64,000 nt of DNA from Colwellia polaris (lineage in GTDB: Bacteria; Pseudomonadota; Gammaproteobacteria; Enterobacterales; Alteromonadaceae). Of this stretch, positions 8,185-16,288 are shown one piece after another. Numbering within the stretch: position 1 is the stretch's first letter; each line of letters opens with the position of its first letter. The notes under the pieces are model-generated. The model was given only the letters and a program-made list of their open reading frames with translations. It was not told where the DNA came from and did not search any database. The position numbers were made by a program, and so were the translations under genes. Location: NCBI RefSeq assembly GCF_002104515.1, contig NZ_NBOE01000001.1:744001-808000 (forward strand), written 5' to 3'.

Positions 8185-9354
8185 ATGACGACACACTCAT
8201 TACCAAAGCATATTGCTTTTAGCCAAAGCCTTGCGAGTTATACAAAATATAATTTAAGTGACTCTACCGCTCAGGCTTTAACACTAAACCAGCTCTGTAT
8301 TTTGGCGGACAGTAAAGTAGATAAAAGCAATACTCAACACGCTAACTTAGGTGACACTCTGCTGCAATATTCCCCTTTGCAGGGGGATCTAGTATTGCGC
8401 CAAGAAATCATTAATTTTCATCAAGCGCTAAATAGTCATACAAGTAAAATTGGTGTTGATAACGCGATAACCTTTTGCGGAGCACAGGAAGCATTATCGG
8501 CTATTTATCAATCGTTGCTCAGTGCTGAAGATGAAATTGTTGTGATGACACCAAGCTACCCTTCATTAGTTAACATGGCAAAGTCGATGGGCGTTATTGT
8601 TAGGGAAATACCACTTTGTGCTGATAATAATTGGCAAGTCAATATTGATGATTTTAAACGTACAGTAAACGATAAAACTAAGCTTATAGTGATGAACTCG
8701 CCGCATAACCCAACGGGCAGTGTTATAGCTACAGAGCTAGCTGAAGAAATACTGCAATTGGCGCAACAATATCAGTGCTACCTATTAAGTGATGACGTCT
8801 CCCAAGCAAGCAATTATTATGGTTTAGCGTTAGCGCATCGTTACTTAGATTATCAAAAGAGTATTGTTGTTGGTGTTATGTCAAAAAGTTTGGGTTTAGC
8901 TGGCATTCGCATTGGCTGGGCTGTTACCCCAAATAACAAACTACGTGATCAGCTGCTAGCTATTAAAGCGGTCAATTCTATTTGTTGCTCTAAAATAGAC
9001 GAAAAGTTAGCAGTATTAGCCTTACAAAATCGCAGCGAAATTTTAGCTAATAATAATCAGACTATTCTCGATAATATTTCACTGTTCAAGGCTTTTATAG
9101 ACAGACATTCAGACAAGCTCGGCTGGCAACCACCTAAGGCAGGTATGCTATCGTTAGTTGAAGTAAAAAATATTAGCTCAATAACATCATGGGCTGCTCA
9201 GGTTACTCAAGAAAGTGGCGTGCTTTTACTGCCAAGTGAATTGTTTGGTATGACTGGCAATTATTTTCGTTTGGGGTTGGGGCAAAAAAGTTTTGCTCAT
9301 ACGTTATTGGTTTTTGAACGTCAGTTGTTATCAATGGATAATGGTATTGTTTAA
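8185..9354 (+). CDS. ovoB: PLP-dependent aminotransferase-fold lyase, probable OvoB
   Basis: About 389 residues of fold-type I PLP enzyme. Motifs: FCGAQEALSAIY (cofactor-binding helix), MTPSYPSL, NSPHNPTG, the Schiff-base lysine in VMSKSLGLAGIRIGW, and YFRLGLG near the end. Its place 40 bp after ovoA makes it the candidate sulfoxide lyase that releases 5-mercaptohistidine from histidylcysteine sulfoxide. Family similarity alone would say only class I/II aminotransferase. A longer reading frame begins at 8080 inside ovoA. I chose ATG 8185 because the extra 35 residues overlap ovoA and look non-domain; the Shine-Dalgarno there is weak. Confidence 0.8.
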   Translation: MTTHSLPKHIAFSQSLASYTKYNLSDSTAQALTLNQLCILADSKVDKSNTQHANLGDTLLQYSPLQGDLVLRQEIINFHQALNSHTSKIGVDNAITFCGAQEALSAIYQSLLSAEDEIVVMTPSYPSLVNMAKSMGVIVREIPLCADNNWQVNIDDFKRTVNDKTKLIVMNSPHNPTGSVIATELAEEILQLAQQYQCYLLSDDVSQASNYYGLALAHRYLDYQKSIVVGVMSKSLGLAGIRIGWAVTPNNKLRDQLLAIKAVNSICCSKIDEKLAVLALQNRSEILANNNQTILDNISLFKAFIDRHSDKLGWQPPKAGMLSLVEVKNISSITSWAAQVTQESGVLLLPSELFGMTGNYFRLGLGQKSFAHTLLVFERQLLSMDNGIV

Positions 9355-9437
9355 CTGCTGACTTTAGCGTGAAATTCAGCAGTTAACTTTTTAAAGCACT
9401 TAGGTTTTAAGTACGTAGGTTTTAAAGTAAATAGGTT

Positions 9438-10073
9438 TTAAAGTACGTAGAAAAATATCATAAAAAAGTGACAAACAGCGGCAGAAAATACAAAAAAGTG
9501 CCAAATTGCATGGCTGTACTTTGCGTTCTTTCTAACATAGAAGATAGTACCTAAGCCATAAATTATCCCGCCTAAAGCGAGTAAGAACATGCCTTCAGTG
9601 GCAAGTTTATCATTTAACTTATCAATAAAAGTTAGTGATATTAAGCCTAAGCCTAAGTATGTTGCCAATGAGAGCTTTTTAAATCTACTGCCAAATTTAA
9701 CTTTAAAAACAATACCTAAGATTGCCAATACCCAGATAATAGCGAGTACTATTGGGCCAATATCGTCTGCTAATGTGACCAACATCAGTGGCGTATAAGT
9801 ACCAGCAATTAATAAATAAATCGCGCAATGATCGAGTAGTTTAAAAATGCGCTTCGCTTTTTCATGTAATAACGCATGATATAAGGTTGAGGCGCTAAAT
9901 AATAAAACTAGGCTTATGCCATAAACGCTAAAACTTGCAACCTTTACCATATCAGCCTGTAACCAAGCTAAGGTTACTAGCAGTGTTAAGCCAGCAACGC
10001 TGAGTAATGCTGCTAGCCCATGACTAACCGCATTAATAATTTCTTCTGCTAAACCGTAAGCCTGATTTTGCAT
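9438..10073 (-). CDS. trhA: Hemolysin III family membrane protein TrhA/YqfA
   Basis: About 211 residues with seven predicted membrane helices, of the hemolysin III / PAQR-like family. Landmarks are the early EEIINAVSHGLAALLS motif, DHCAIYLLIAGTYTPL in the middle and a late His in AIWHFFVFSAAVCHFF, which together form the conserved His/Asp metal site. E. coli YqfA (TrhA) affects membrane energetics and fatty-acid homeostasis; hemolysis itself is not established for this group. The start at ATG 10073 has AGGA nine bases upstream and is preferred over a TTG at 10100. It is a single gene, convergent with ovoB. Confidence 0.9.
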   Translation of the reverse strand: MQNQAYGLAEEIINAVSHGLAALLSVAGLTLLVTLAWLQADMVKVASFSVYGISLVLLFSASTLYHALLHEKAKRIFKLLDHCAIYLLIAGTYTPLMLVTLADDIGPIVLAIIWVLAILGIVFKVKFGSRFKKLSLATYLGLGLISLTFIDKLNDKLATEGMFLLALGGIIYGLGTIFYVRKNAKYSHAIWHFFVFSAAVCHFFMIFFYVL

Positions 10074-10435
10074 GTTTAATATTCCTATTTCAGTGTACAA
10101 GTGTACGCCGAGTATAATATCAAACCATAAAATGAAATGCTAGTGGTCTGACCTTTTGAGATTTTAAGCAATAAAGATAGATTAAGAATGTATAAATAAA
10201 GCTTAATGAAACTGTCGATAGCTTGAAGCTATATTCTTTTAAAAAGCCGTGTTTCGCTATTAAGTAAGCTGTTTTGAAAAGCTGAAACTAAGGAAAACTT
10301 AAGTTATTAGCGTAGATGAAAAATAATTAAATATAGGCGAGATAGGGTAAATTTACCTACAAGAGAATGAGTGTAAGTAATTATGGCAGTACTTTACTGA
10401 CCTTGTAAAAATGCCAAAGATTAAACATCAGCGTG
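10074..10435. other. Intergenic stretch without recognised gene
   Basis: About 360 bp between trhA (leftward) and the terminator of the next leftward gene. I see only a short perfect hairpin, ATAGCTT-G-AAGCTAT near 10218-10232, without a T-run, and no convincing open frame or promoter. Confidence 0.4.
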
Positions 10436-10476
10436 AAAATTTGCGCTTATAAATGCGAGTAAAATATAAGCGCAAA
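10436..10476 (-). terminator. Terminator of the small EF-hand gene
   Basis: Perfect 12-bp inverted arms, TTTGCGCTTATA (10440-10451) and TATAAGCGCAAA (10465-10476). Read leftward, the hairpin is followed by four T. It lies just past the stop of the minus-strand EF-hand gene. Confidence 0.6.
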
Positions 10477-10482
10477 TAAGCG

Positions 10483-10701
10483 TTATAATGCTAGGTCTAT
10501 AACCATGTCACGTAACTCGTCTTTGGAAATTGAGTTATCATGATTTTTATCAAAACGATTGAATATGGTTTCACACATGCGAATGCCCTTATCTTGTAAC
10601 AAGCAGTCAATCAATTCAACAAATTCACTTCTATTGATGACGCCGTCCTTATCTTCATCAAACACTTCAAATAATTCATCTACCCACTGATTTAATTCCA
10701 T
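10483..10701 (-). CDS. Small cytoplasmic EF-hand protein
   Basis: 72 residues without signal peptide. It consists of a pair of EF-hands: DEDKDGVINRSE near residue 15 and DKNHDNSISKDE near residue 51. Both have acidic or polar residues at the Ca2+ positions and Glu at position 12. The size and pairing are those of a calmodulin-like half-molecule, so a cytoplasmic calcium sensor is plausible; no target is visible. The ATG at 10701 has a good AGAGGAT upstream. It is monocistronic with its own terminator. Unlike the EF-hand protein at 781 it is not exported, and the two share no similarity beyond the loops. Confidence 0.8.
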   Translation of the reverse strand: MELNQWVDELFEVFDEDKDGVINRSEFVELIDCLLQDKGIRMCETIFNRFDKNHDNSISKDELRDMVIDLAL

Positions 10702-11104
10702 CAGTCATCCTCTTGTTTTGCGGCTAATTGCTGTAATAGACTTTATCGTTATTTTAAGAGTAAGTGAATGATTAATTCTATTATTTCGTTTAATAGTTTT
10801 TAACGCATACACTAATTATTTACCCTAAGGTGGAATGTAGATTACCAATATCAATATTCATGAGTAAGCCAGATTAGTGACACTCGATGTTAATAACACT
10901 AGTTATTTTAAATTTAATCACTTTTAGCTACCTAATGAACCCGATTTTATGTGTTTTATTGTGCAAGTAGCATGAAGGCAAATATCGCGATACATTTGGA
11001 ATTAAGCCGTGTTGGTAAGATAAGTTTTTATAAAAAAATAGATAAAATAGTCCAGATAAAAAATTAATTTTAAAAAAGTGTAATAAAATCTAACTTGTTC
11101 AGAC

Positions 11105-11243
11105 TAAGTAGCCTGAACTCTGGATAATGAGTGTTTGATACTCAAGTGGATCAAAAGCTTAGGTGGTAAAGTAAATGCTATATCAAGTTGAAGATCACAA
11201 ATTTACACCATCAATGTGCTTATTCAGAGTTCAGGTTAAGTAG
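11105..11243. repeat. MITE-like element or structured leader upstream of the peptidase gene
   Basis: A 16-nt inverted repeat, CCTGAACTCTGGATAA (11112-11127) and TTATTCAGAGTTCAGG (11220-11235), pairs fully if one G-U is allowed and encloses 92 nt. Inside are further small arms (GAGT...ACTC; GGTGGTAAA...TTTACACC). The direct 7-mer TAAGTAG lies immediately left (11105-11111) and one base to the right (11237-11243), like a target-site duplication. Both a small non-autonomous transposable element and a folded 5' leader of the gene at 11268 fit. The rest of the 10702-11267 intergenic region shows nothing else I recognise. Confidence 0.55.
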
Positions 11244-11267
11244 TTAATATTTTAAAAGGAAGTCAAA

Positions 11268-12800
11268 ATGAAGATAAATTGGAAAGCTTTATTTAGCGCG
11301 AGCTTACTTATTGCATTGTCTAGTAGCGCATTATCTAACAGCGCTTTTGCTGAAGATATCGAACAACCACAATTGTTATTAGAGAGTTGTCATATAAAAG
11401 GCATTAGACAGCAAGTACAATGTGGTACTTATTCTACTCCTGAAAACTATGCCAAGCCTAACGGTGCAAAAGTAGATATTAATTTTGTCGTTTTACCGGC
11501 GATAGATAATAGCCAAGAAAAACTCCCTCTCATGTTTCTTGCTGGCGGCCCAGGCCAGGCAGCGGCTGAACTGTCTGCACAGATTTATCGTGGTTTTAAT
11601 GAGATCAGAAAAACCCGTGATTTAATTTTAGTTGACCAACGCGGTACGGGTAAGTCTAACCCCTTACAATGTGAAGACTCACTAGAGGTTGACCCATACA
11701 TTAGTTTGCCTGAAGAGTTTTCCATTGCTGATATTGAGCAATGTGTGGCAAAGCTTAGTGGCGATTTAAGCCAGTATAATTCAGAGAATGCCATTCGAGA
11801 TTTCGACGCCATTCGAGCTGCACTTGGGCATAAGCAAATACATATTTATGGCGGTTCATATGGCACACGTGCGGGTTTAGTGTATATGCGTATGTTTCCA
11901 AAGTCGTTAAAGAGTGTAGTACTCGACAGTGTTGGTCCTATCGAAGTACCTATTGGCTTGTTTGGTAAAAGTGCAGAGCAATCTTTTAAAAAGTTAATGA
12001 GTAACTGCCAAAATGAGAAAAGTTGTGCGGCGCAATATCCAGCATTATTAAAAGAGTTCAATGTTGTTGTTGAGCGCTTAACACAAGCACCGGCTAGCGT
12101 TGAAATTGCACACCCAAGATTAGGCACCAATACCATTTTTAACATCAGTAACGATAAATTTATTTCTAGCTTACAAATGCAACTTTACTCCATGGAAACA
12201 CGTGGGTTAGTGCCGCTGTTAATTCACCAAGCTTACTTAGGTAACTATAAACCCTTGGCGGGGCTAATTGCGCAAAATGAAGGTGGCATGGGCATTTATG
12301 TTGGTCTGCACTTTAATATTGTTTGTAATGAAGATTTACCAAGAATATCTAATGAGATGAAAACCGCAGACGCTGATAATAGTTTTGCTAAAGGCATGAG
12401 TTTAGATATGGTCGCCAAGGTGTGTTCTGTCTGGCCTAAATACCAGCCAAGTGAAGCGTTTTATCAAACGGTTGATGCTGATATTCCAACCCTGGTTATG
12501 TCGGGCGATTTAGATCCCGTTACGCCTGTCAGTAATGGCGAAAAATCGCATGAAAACTTGCCAAATAGCCATCACATTATTTCTAAAAACAATGCTCATA
12601 TAGTCGCCTCTACTGTTTGTGGTATTAAAATTGTGAATGAGTTTTTAGAGCAACAAAAGCCAACAGAACTCGACGAGTCATGCTTGGAAGAGATTCCCGC
12701 TGAGTCATTTATGGTGGGCTTAAATGGTGGTGCATTACCTCAAAAAACGCCGAAAGCTATGTTAGATATGCCAACTAAGCCAAGCAAAGAAAAGGAATAA
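11268..12800 (+). CDS. Exported alpha/beta-hydrolase peptidase (S33, TAP-like)
   Basis: 510 residues. A signal peptide (to about residue 28, ...SNSAFA) is followed by an alpha/beta-hydrolase with oxyanion motif LAGGPGQAAAEL, LVDQRGTGKSNPL and nucleophile elbow GGSYGTR (Ser near 195). A C-terminal TAP-like region contains the acid loop MSGDLDPVTPVSNG and the catalytic His in NNAHIV. Family members are proline iminopeptidases and tripeptidyl aminopeptidases acting on peptides in the periplasm. It is preceded by AAAAGGAAGTCAAA and the inverted-repeat element at 11105-11243. An ABC ATPase and permease follow after 3 bp and a 4-bp overlap, so the three are one operon. The substrate is unknown. Confidence 0.85.
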   Translation: MKINWKALFSASLLIALSSSALSNSAFAEDIEQPQLLLESCHIKGIRQQVQCGTYSTPENYAKPNGAKVDINFVVLPAIDNSQEKLPLMFLAGGPGQAAAELSAQIYRGFNEIRKTRDLILVDQRGTGKSNPLQCEDSLEVDPYISLPEEFSIADIEQCVAKLSGDLSQYNSENAIRDFDAIRAALGHKQIHIYGGSYGTRAGLVYMRMFPKSLKSVVLDSVGPIEVPIGLFGKSAEQSFKKLMSNCQNEKSCAAQYPALLKEFNVVVERLTQAPASVEIAHPRLGTNTIFNISNDKFISSLQMQLYSMETRGLVPLLIHQAYLGNYKPLAGLIAQNEGGMGIYVGLHFNIVCNEDLPRISNEMKTADADNSFAKGMSLDMVAKVCSVWPKYQPSEAFYQTVDADIPTLVMSGDLDPVTPVSNGEKSHENLPNSHHIISKNNAHIVASTVCGIKIVNEFLEQQKPTELDESCLEEIPAESFMVGLNGGALPQKTPKAMLDMPTKPSKEKE

Positions 12801-12803
12801 GTC

Positions 12804-13550
12804 ATGATCGAAGTAAATAACTTACATAAAAGTTTTGTTAGTAAGAAAAATACGGTTAAAGCCTTAGATGGATTGTCTTTTACTGCTAAAGATGGCGAAA
12901 TTACCGGCATATTGGGGCCTAATGGCGCTGGTAAAACTACCTGCCTTCGCACACTTTATGGCTTATTACGCGCCGATGAAGGCTATGCGACAATTGACGG
13001 TATCAAAGTTACTGAAGAACCCATTAAAGCACGTAAACTGTTAGGTATTTTCCCTGATAAATTTGGTTTATACGAGCGCTTAACCGCCTATGAACAAATT
13101 GATTATTTCGCCAGTATTCATGGAATGAAAGGTGCCAATAAACACGCTGCTATTGAGCAAATACTGATTGATCTAGAAATGACAGAACTAGCGCACCGTA
13201 AAACAGTAGGCTTCTCTCAAGGTCAAAGAATGAAGGTTACATTAGCCCAAGCACTCGTACATCAACCAAAAAACTTTGTTCTTGACGAACCTACTCGCGG
13301 TTTAGATGTAATGAGCACACGTATATTGCGCAATCATTTAGCTAAATTTAAAGAGAAAGGTCACTGTATTTTATTTTCTTCGCATGTAATGCAAGAAGTA
13401 GCGGCGTTATGTGATCGCGTTATTATTGTTTCAAATGGCAAGCTAGCCGCTCAAGGCACACCACAAGAGTTATGTGATTTAGCCGGAGAAAAGCAACTTG
13501 AAGAAGCGTTTGTAAAACTAATCGGCTCAGATGAAGGAGTAGCAGCATGA
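12804..13550 (+). CDS. ABC transporter ATP-binding protein (NatA-like)
   Basis: 248 residues of a single nucleotide-binding domain. Walker A is GPNGAGKTT, the signature-type loop GFSQGQRMKVTLAQAL, Walker B FVLDEPTRGLD and the switch His lies in LFSSHVMQEV. The closest functional group is NatA/CcmA-type exporters. The ATG follows AAGGAATAAGTC, 3 bp after the peptidase gene, and the stop overlaps the permease start. It is predicted to energise the permease encoded next. The cargo is unknown; Na+ is only the precedent from NatAB. Confidence 0.9.
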   Translation: MIEVNNLHKSFVSKKNTVKALDGLSFTAKDGEITGILGPNGAGKTTCLRTLYGLLRADEGYATIDGIKVTEEPIKARKLLGIFPDKFGLYERLTAYEQIDYFASIHGMKGANKHAAIEQILIDLEMTELAHRKTVGFSQGQRMKVTLAQALVHQPKNFVLDEPTRGLDVMSTRILRNHLAKFKEKGHCILFSSHVMQEVAALCDRVIIVSNGKLAAQGTPQELCDLAGEKQLEEAFVKLIGSDEGVAA

Positions 13551-14710
13551 TGCAGCTTAAAGCCTTAATGGTGAAAGAATTTAAAGAGGCCTTTCGTGAT
13601 CGCCGTGCCTTAATGGTTGCAATGAGCATGGCATTATTAATGCCGGTAATGATCATGGTAATGCTAAAAGTAGCGATTAAAGAAGCGGTGGATAACCCTG
13701 CGGTATATGTAAAGTACAGTGGTGAACAACATGCACCTAAGTTAATTGAAGCATTAAAAGACGAAAATATTTTATCTTTTAGTGACGTGCCAAAAGACGA
13801 AGAACGTAACTGGAATGAGCGTAACATTGAGTTAACTATTCCTGACACCTTTGCCGCGGATATGGCGGCAGGTAAACCAATAGAGTTAACTTTACGGGCC
13901 GATTACAATGAGAAATCATTATCAACCCCTATTCGTCGAATTAAAGATGTGGTTAACCAACACTCGCTAGCTATTGGATACAAGCGTTTATTAGTGCGCG
14001 GTGTTGATATTAAATTATTACAGCCGATTAAATTGCTTGAACAAGATACGGCGCTACCCAGTAGTAATGCCATGATGATCACCTTGATTTTAGGCGTCTA
14101 CTTAATGATGGCGGCATTTATGTCAGGCTTGCCTGTTGCTATTGACTCAAGTGCGGGTGAGCGAGAGCGCAATGTTTTAGAAATGCTATTGTGTCAGCCA
14201 GTGAGTACGCTAAAAATAGTATTAGCAAAGTTAAGTTGTGCCAGTTCAATTTCTATTATCTCTATTATATTAATGTTGGTACTAACCTCGATAGCGATGA
14301 ACTTTGTTGATCTGACCAAAATAGGGGCAACTTTTAGTATTGATGCTCAAACCTTCGTTATTTTATTGTTATTGTTAATTCCTATTTGCTTTTTAGCCGC
14401 GTCATTACAATTGTTATTTGCCTTTCAAGCTAAAAGTTTTAAAGAAGCGCAATCAACAGTCACCATGTTGATCATGGCACCTAGTTTTATCCCTTTTGCG
14501 TTAATGATGATGGATGACAAACCTGCTTGGGTTGAGTGGATGCCTATTTCAGGACAGTCGCTATTAATGGAAGACGTTTTTAAAGGCTTACCTATTGATT
14601 GGAATGCCTTATTATTCACAAGTGTTGCAACCATAGTGCTGACAGTTGGCTTAGTGTTAATTTTAGCAAAAAGACTAACCTCAGAAAAAGTTGTAATGTC
14701 GTTGAGTTAG
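13547..14710 (+). CDS. ABC transporter permease (NatB-like)
   Basis: 387 residues. A membrane helix near the N-terminus (LMVAMSMALLMPVMIMVML) is followed by a large extracytoplasmic domain of about 140 residues, then five helices (about 180-380), the ABC-2/NatB topology. Start ATGATG overlaps the ATPase stop by 4 nt, with GGAGTAGCAGC upstream. Together with the ATPase it should form a homodimeric exporter. Linkage to a secreted peptidase suggests peptide or cell-envelope work, but this is inference. Confidence 0.87.
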   Translation: MMQLKALMVKEFKEAFRDRRALMVAMSMALLMPVMIMVMLKVAIKEAVDNPAVYVKYSGEQHAPKLIEALKDENILSFSDVPKDEERNWNERNIELTIPDTFAADMAAGKPIELTLRADYNEKSLSTPIRRIKDVVNQHSLAIGYKRLLVRGVDIKLLQPIKLLEQDTALPSSNAMMITLILGVYLMMAAFMSGLPVAIDSSAGERERNVLEMLLCQPVSTLKIVLAKLSCASSISIISIILMLVLTSIAMNFVDLTKIGATFSIDAQTFVILLLLLIPICFLAASLQLLFAFQAKSFKEAQSTVTMLIMAPSFIPFALMMMDDKPAWVEWMPISGQSLLMEDVFKGLPIDWNALLFTSVATIVLTVGLVLILAKRLTSEKVVMSLS

Positions 14711-14809
14711 TCACTCAGCGTCTATGTTGTATAAAATGGATAACCCAGTAGAATTGGCCTATAAAAAAAAGACTGTTTCCAAGCAGTTAAACCAAAGCAG
14801 GGTTATTCA

Positions 14810-15352
14810 TTGAACAACCAAGATATATTTATTAACTGGATCACTGAGCACGAAAAGCTTTTGCGTCATATCATTAATGGTTTCGAAGCTATGCCGTCAA
14901 TTCAGGAAGAGCTGTTTCAAGAAATTGCTTTGAATATTTGGCGAGCTTTACCAAGTTTTCGTGCCGACTCAGCAGTAAAAACGTTTATTGCTCGTATAGC
15001 GCATAATGTTTTAGCTACTCATGTAGCAAAAGCGGTTAAAACGATAAAAACAGAGCCAAGTACAAGGTCGTTAACGGACACTGAATTACATCAAGCACAG
15101 GCAAGTGATAACAATATCCCTGTTTGTCCCCAGCCAACACCATATCAATCATTAGATCAAAATCAAAGACAACAAAAACTTGCACAAGCCATTCGGCTAT
15201 TAAAACTTGAACATCAACAAGTGCTCACCTTGGCACTCGAAGGTATGAGTTATCAAGAAATTGCTGACGTTTTAGCAATAACCACCACATCAGTGGGCGT
15301 TAGGTTACAACGAGCTAAGGCTAAATTAATGCAATTGTTGGAGGCAGTATGA
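14810..15352 (+). CDS. ECF-type RNA polymerase sigma factor
   Basis: 180 residues. Region 2 (LLRHIINGFEAMPSIQEELFQEIALNIWRALPSF...TFIARIAHNV) and region 4 (LEHQQVLTLALEGMSYQEIADVLAITTTSVGVRLQRAKAKL) are separated by a Gln-rich linker, which is the ECF sigma layout. The start is TTG at 14810 with AGCAGGG eight bases upstream. Its stop overlaps the next gene by 4 nt. The downstream membrane protein is the natural candidate for its anti-sigma factor. An inverted ACTGTTTCCAAGCAGT lies within the leader just upstream. Confidence 0.85.
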   Translation: MNNQDIFINWITEHEKLLRHIINGFEAMPSIQEELFQEIALNIWRALPSFRADSAVKTFIARIAHNVLATHVAKAVKTIKTEPSTRSLTDTELHQAQASDNNIPVCPQPTPYQSLDQNQRQQKLAQAIRLLKLEHQQVLTLALEGMSYQEIADVLAITTTSVGVRLQRAKAKLMQLLEAV

Positions 15353-15990
15353 GACCCGAAAACGAAAAAAATAAACCTGTTATAGAAGCGTCAACAACCA
15401 GTAAAAAAGACCAGCCTTCTGAAAGCTCGCAAGAAGCTCTTGATAATACCTGGGCTGAGCTTACTCAAGACTGGCAAAGCCAACCTTATGAAAAAGTTGA
15501 TGTGCAGGCGTTATTAAGCCAAACCAAAAAGCGCACTTTCTGGGCGAAATTCTTATTAGCTTTAAATATTCTGGCAACTGTTTGCTTTATTGTTGTGGTT
15601 ATTGTTATGTGGCTCAGCAACTCGCAAGATAAAACTACGATGACCTATCTTATTTTCGCTGCTGTAGGCTCAGTTATATTTGTTTATTATGAAATTAAAA
15701 TTCGTTTAATTGCATGGCAGCAAGTTTCAGCAAGCCCAGATATGGCGGTTAAAAATGCCATAAAGGGTATAGAGTCTTCAATTAACTATATAAGGCTAAC
15801 TAAATTTTCATGTTGGTTTTTAGTGCCTGCAGGTAGTTGGTACGTAATCGAAATGGCAAAACAAAATGACAAATCTATGTGGCTCGGCTTAATTATTATG
15901 AACGTTTCAGTCGGTGTTATGTGGGGAATAACGCATTTATTTCATCGCAAACGAAAAGCGGAATTAGCTAAATTAAAAAACACCGCCTAA
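15349..15990 (+). CDS. Membrane protein, probable anti-sigma partner
   Basis: 213 residues. A hydrophilic cytoplasmic N-terminus of about 70 residues (TWAELTQDWQSQPYEKVDVQALLSQ) is followed by four hydrophobic segments in two pairs (about 66-90, 97-112, 146-160, 170-195) and a basic tail. I see no Cys/His zinc anti-sigma motif. The assignment as sigma regulator rests on the ATGA overlap with the ECF sigma gene and on the soluble N-terminal domain facing the cytoplasm. It could also be a target gene of the sigma factor. Confidence 0.65.
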   Translation: MRPENEKNKPVIEASTTSKKDQPSESSQEALDNTWAELTQDWQSQPYEKVDVQALLSQTKKRTFWAKFLLALNILATVCFIVVVIVMWLSNSQDKTTMTYLIFAAVGSVIFVYYEIKIRLIAWQQVSASPDMAVKNAIKGIESSINYIRLTKFSCWFLVPAGSWYVIEMAKQNDKSMWLGLIIMNVSVGVMWGITHLFHRKRKAELAKLKNTA

Positions 15991-16107
15991 TGAATAAAAA
16001 GTTGTTTTATTTGGTTGTCCAGAATTTAATTTGTATAATTATGTAAAAATCTGTTTTAAATTTGTTGTTTTATTGCCTAATAAGAAGTATGTTGTTTTAA
16101 TTGTTTA

Positions 16108-16145
16108 TTGAAGTGAGCTATAAAAGTTTTTATGCCTCACTTCAA
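16108..16145. repeat. Long imperfect palindrome upstream of glyA
   Basis: TTGAAGTGAG (16108-16117) and CTCACTTCAA (16136-16145) are perfect arms. Inside them ATAAAA and TTTTAT pair again, leaving a 2-nt mismatch and a tiny loop. There is no T-run on either side, so it does not look like a terminator. It lies 140 bp before glyA and may be an operator or a mobile palindrome. Confidence 0.5.
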
Positions 16146-16288
16146 AGTATATTTGATTGCAAAATGAACTAACGCAGCGCAGTTTTTGCGTGTACAAGCA
16201 GCCTAAGTTCAGGCAAAATATGCCGCAATTAATTTTGAAATTACGCCACCCTAGCAATTGCCAATGGCAAACTATTTGAGGATAAAAC

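Noticed and set aside
16170-16195. PurR-like palindrome ACGCA...TGCGT before glyA
   Set aside because: The arms are spaced about 4 bp too far apart and the centre lacks the AACGTT core.
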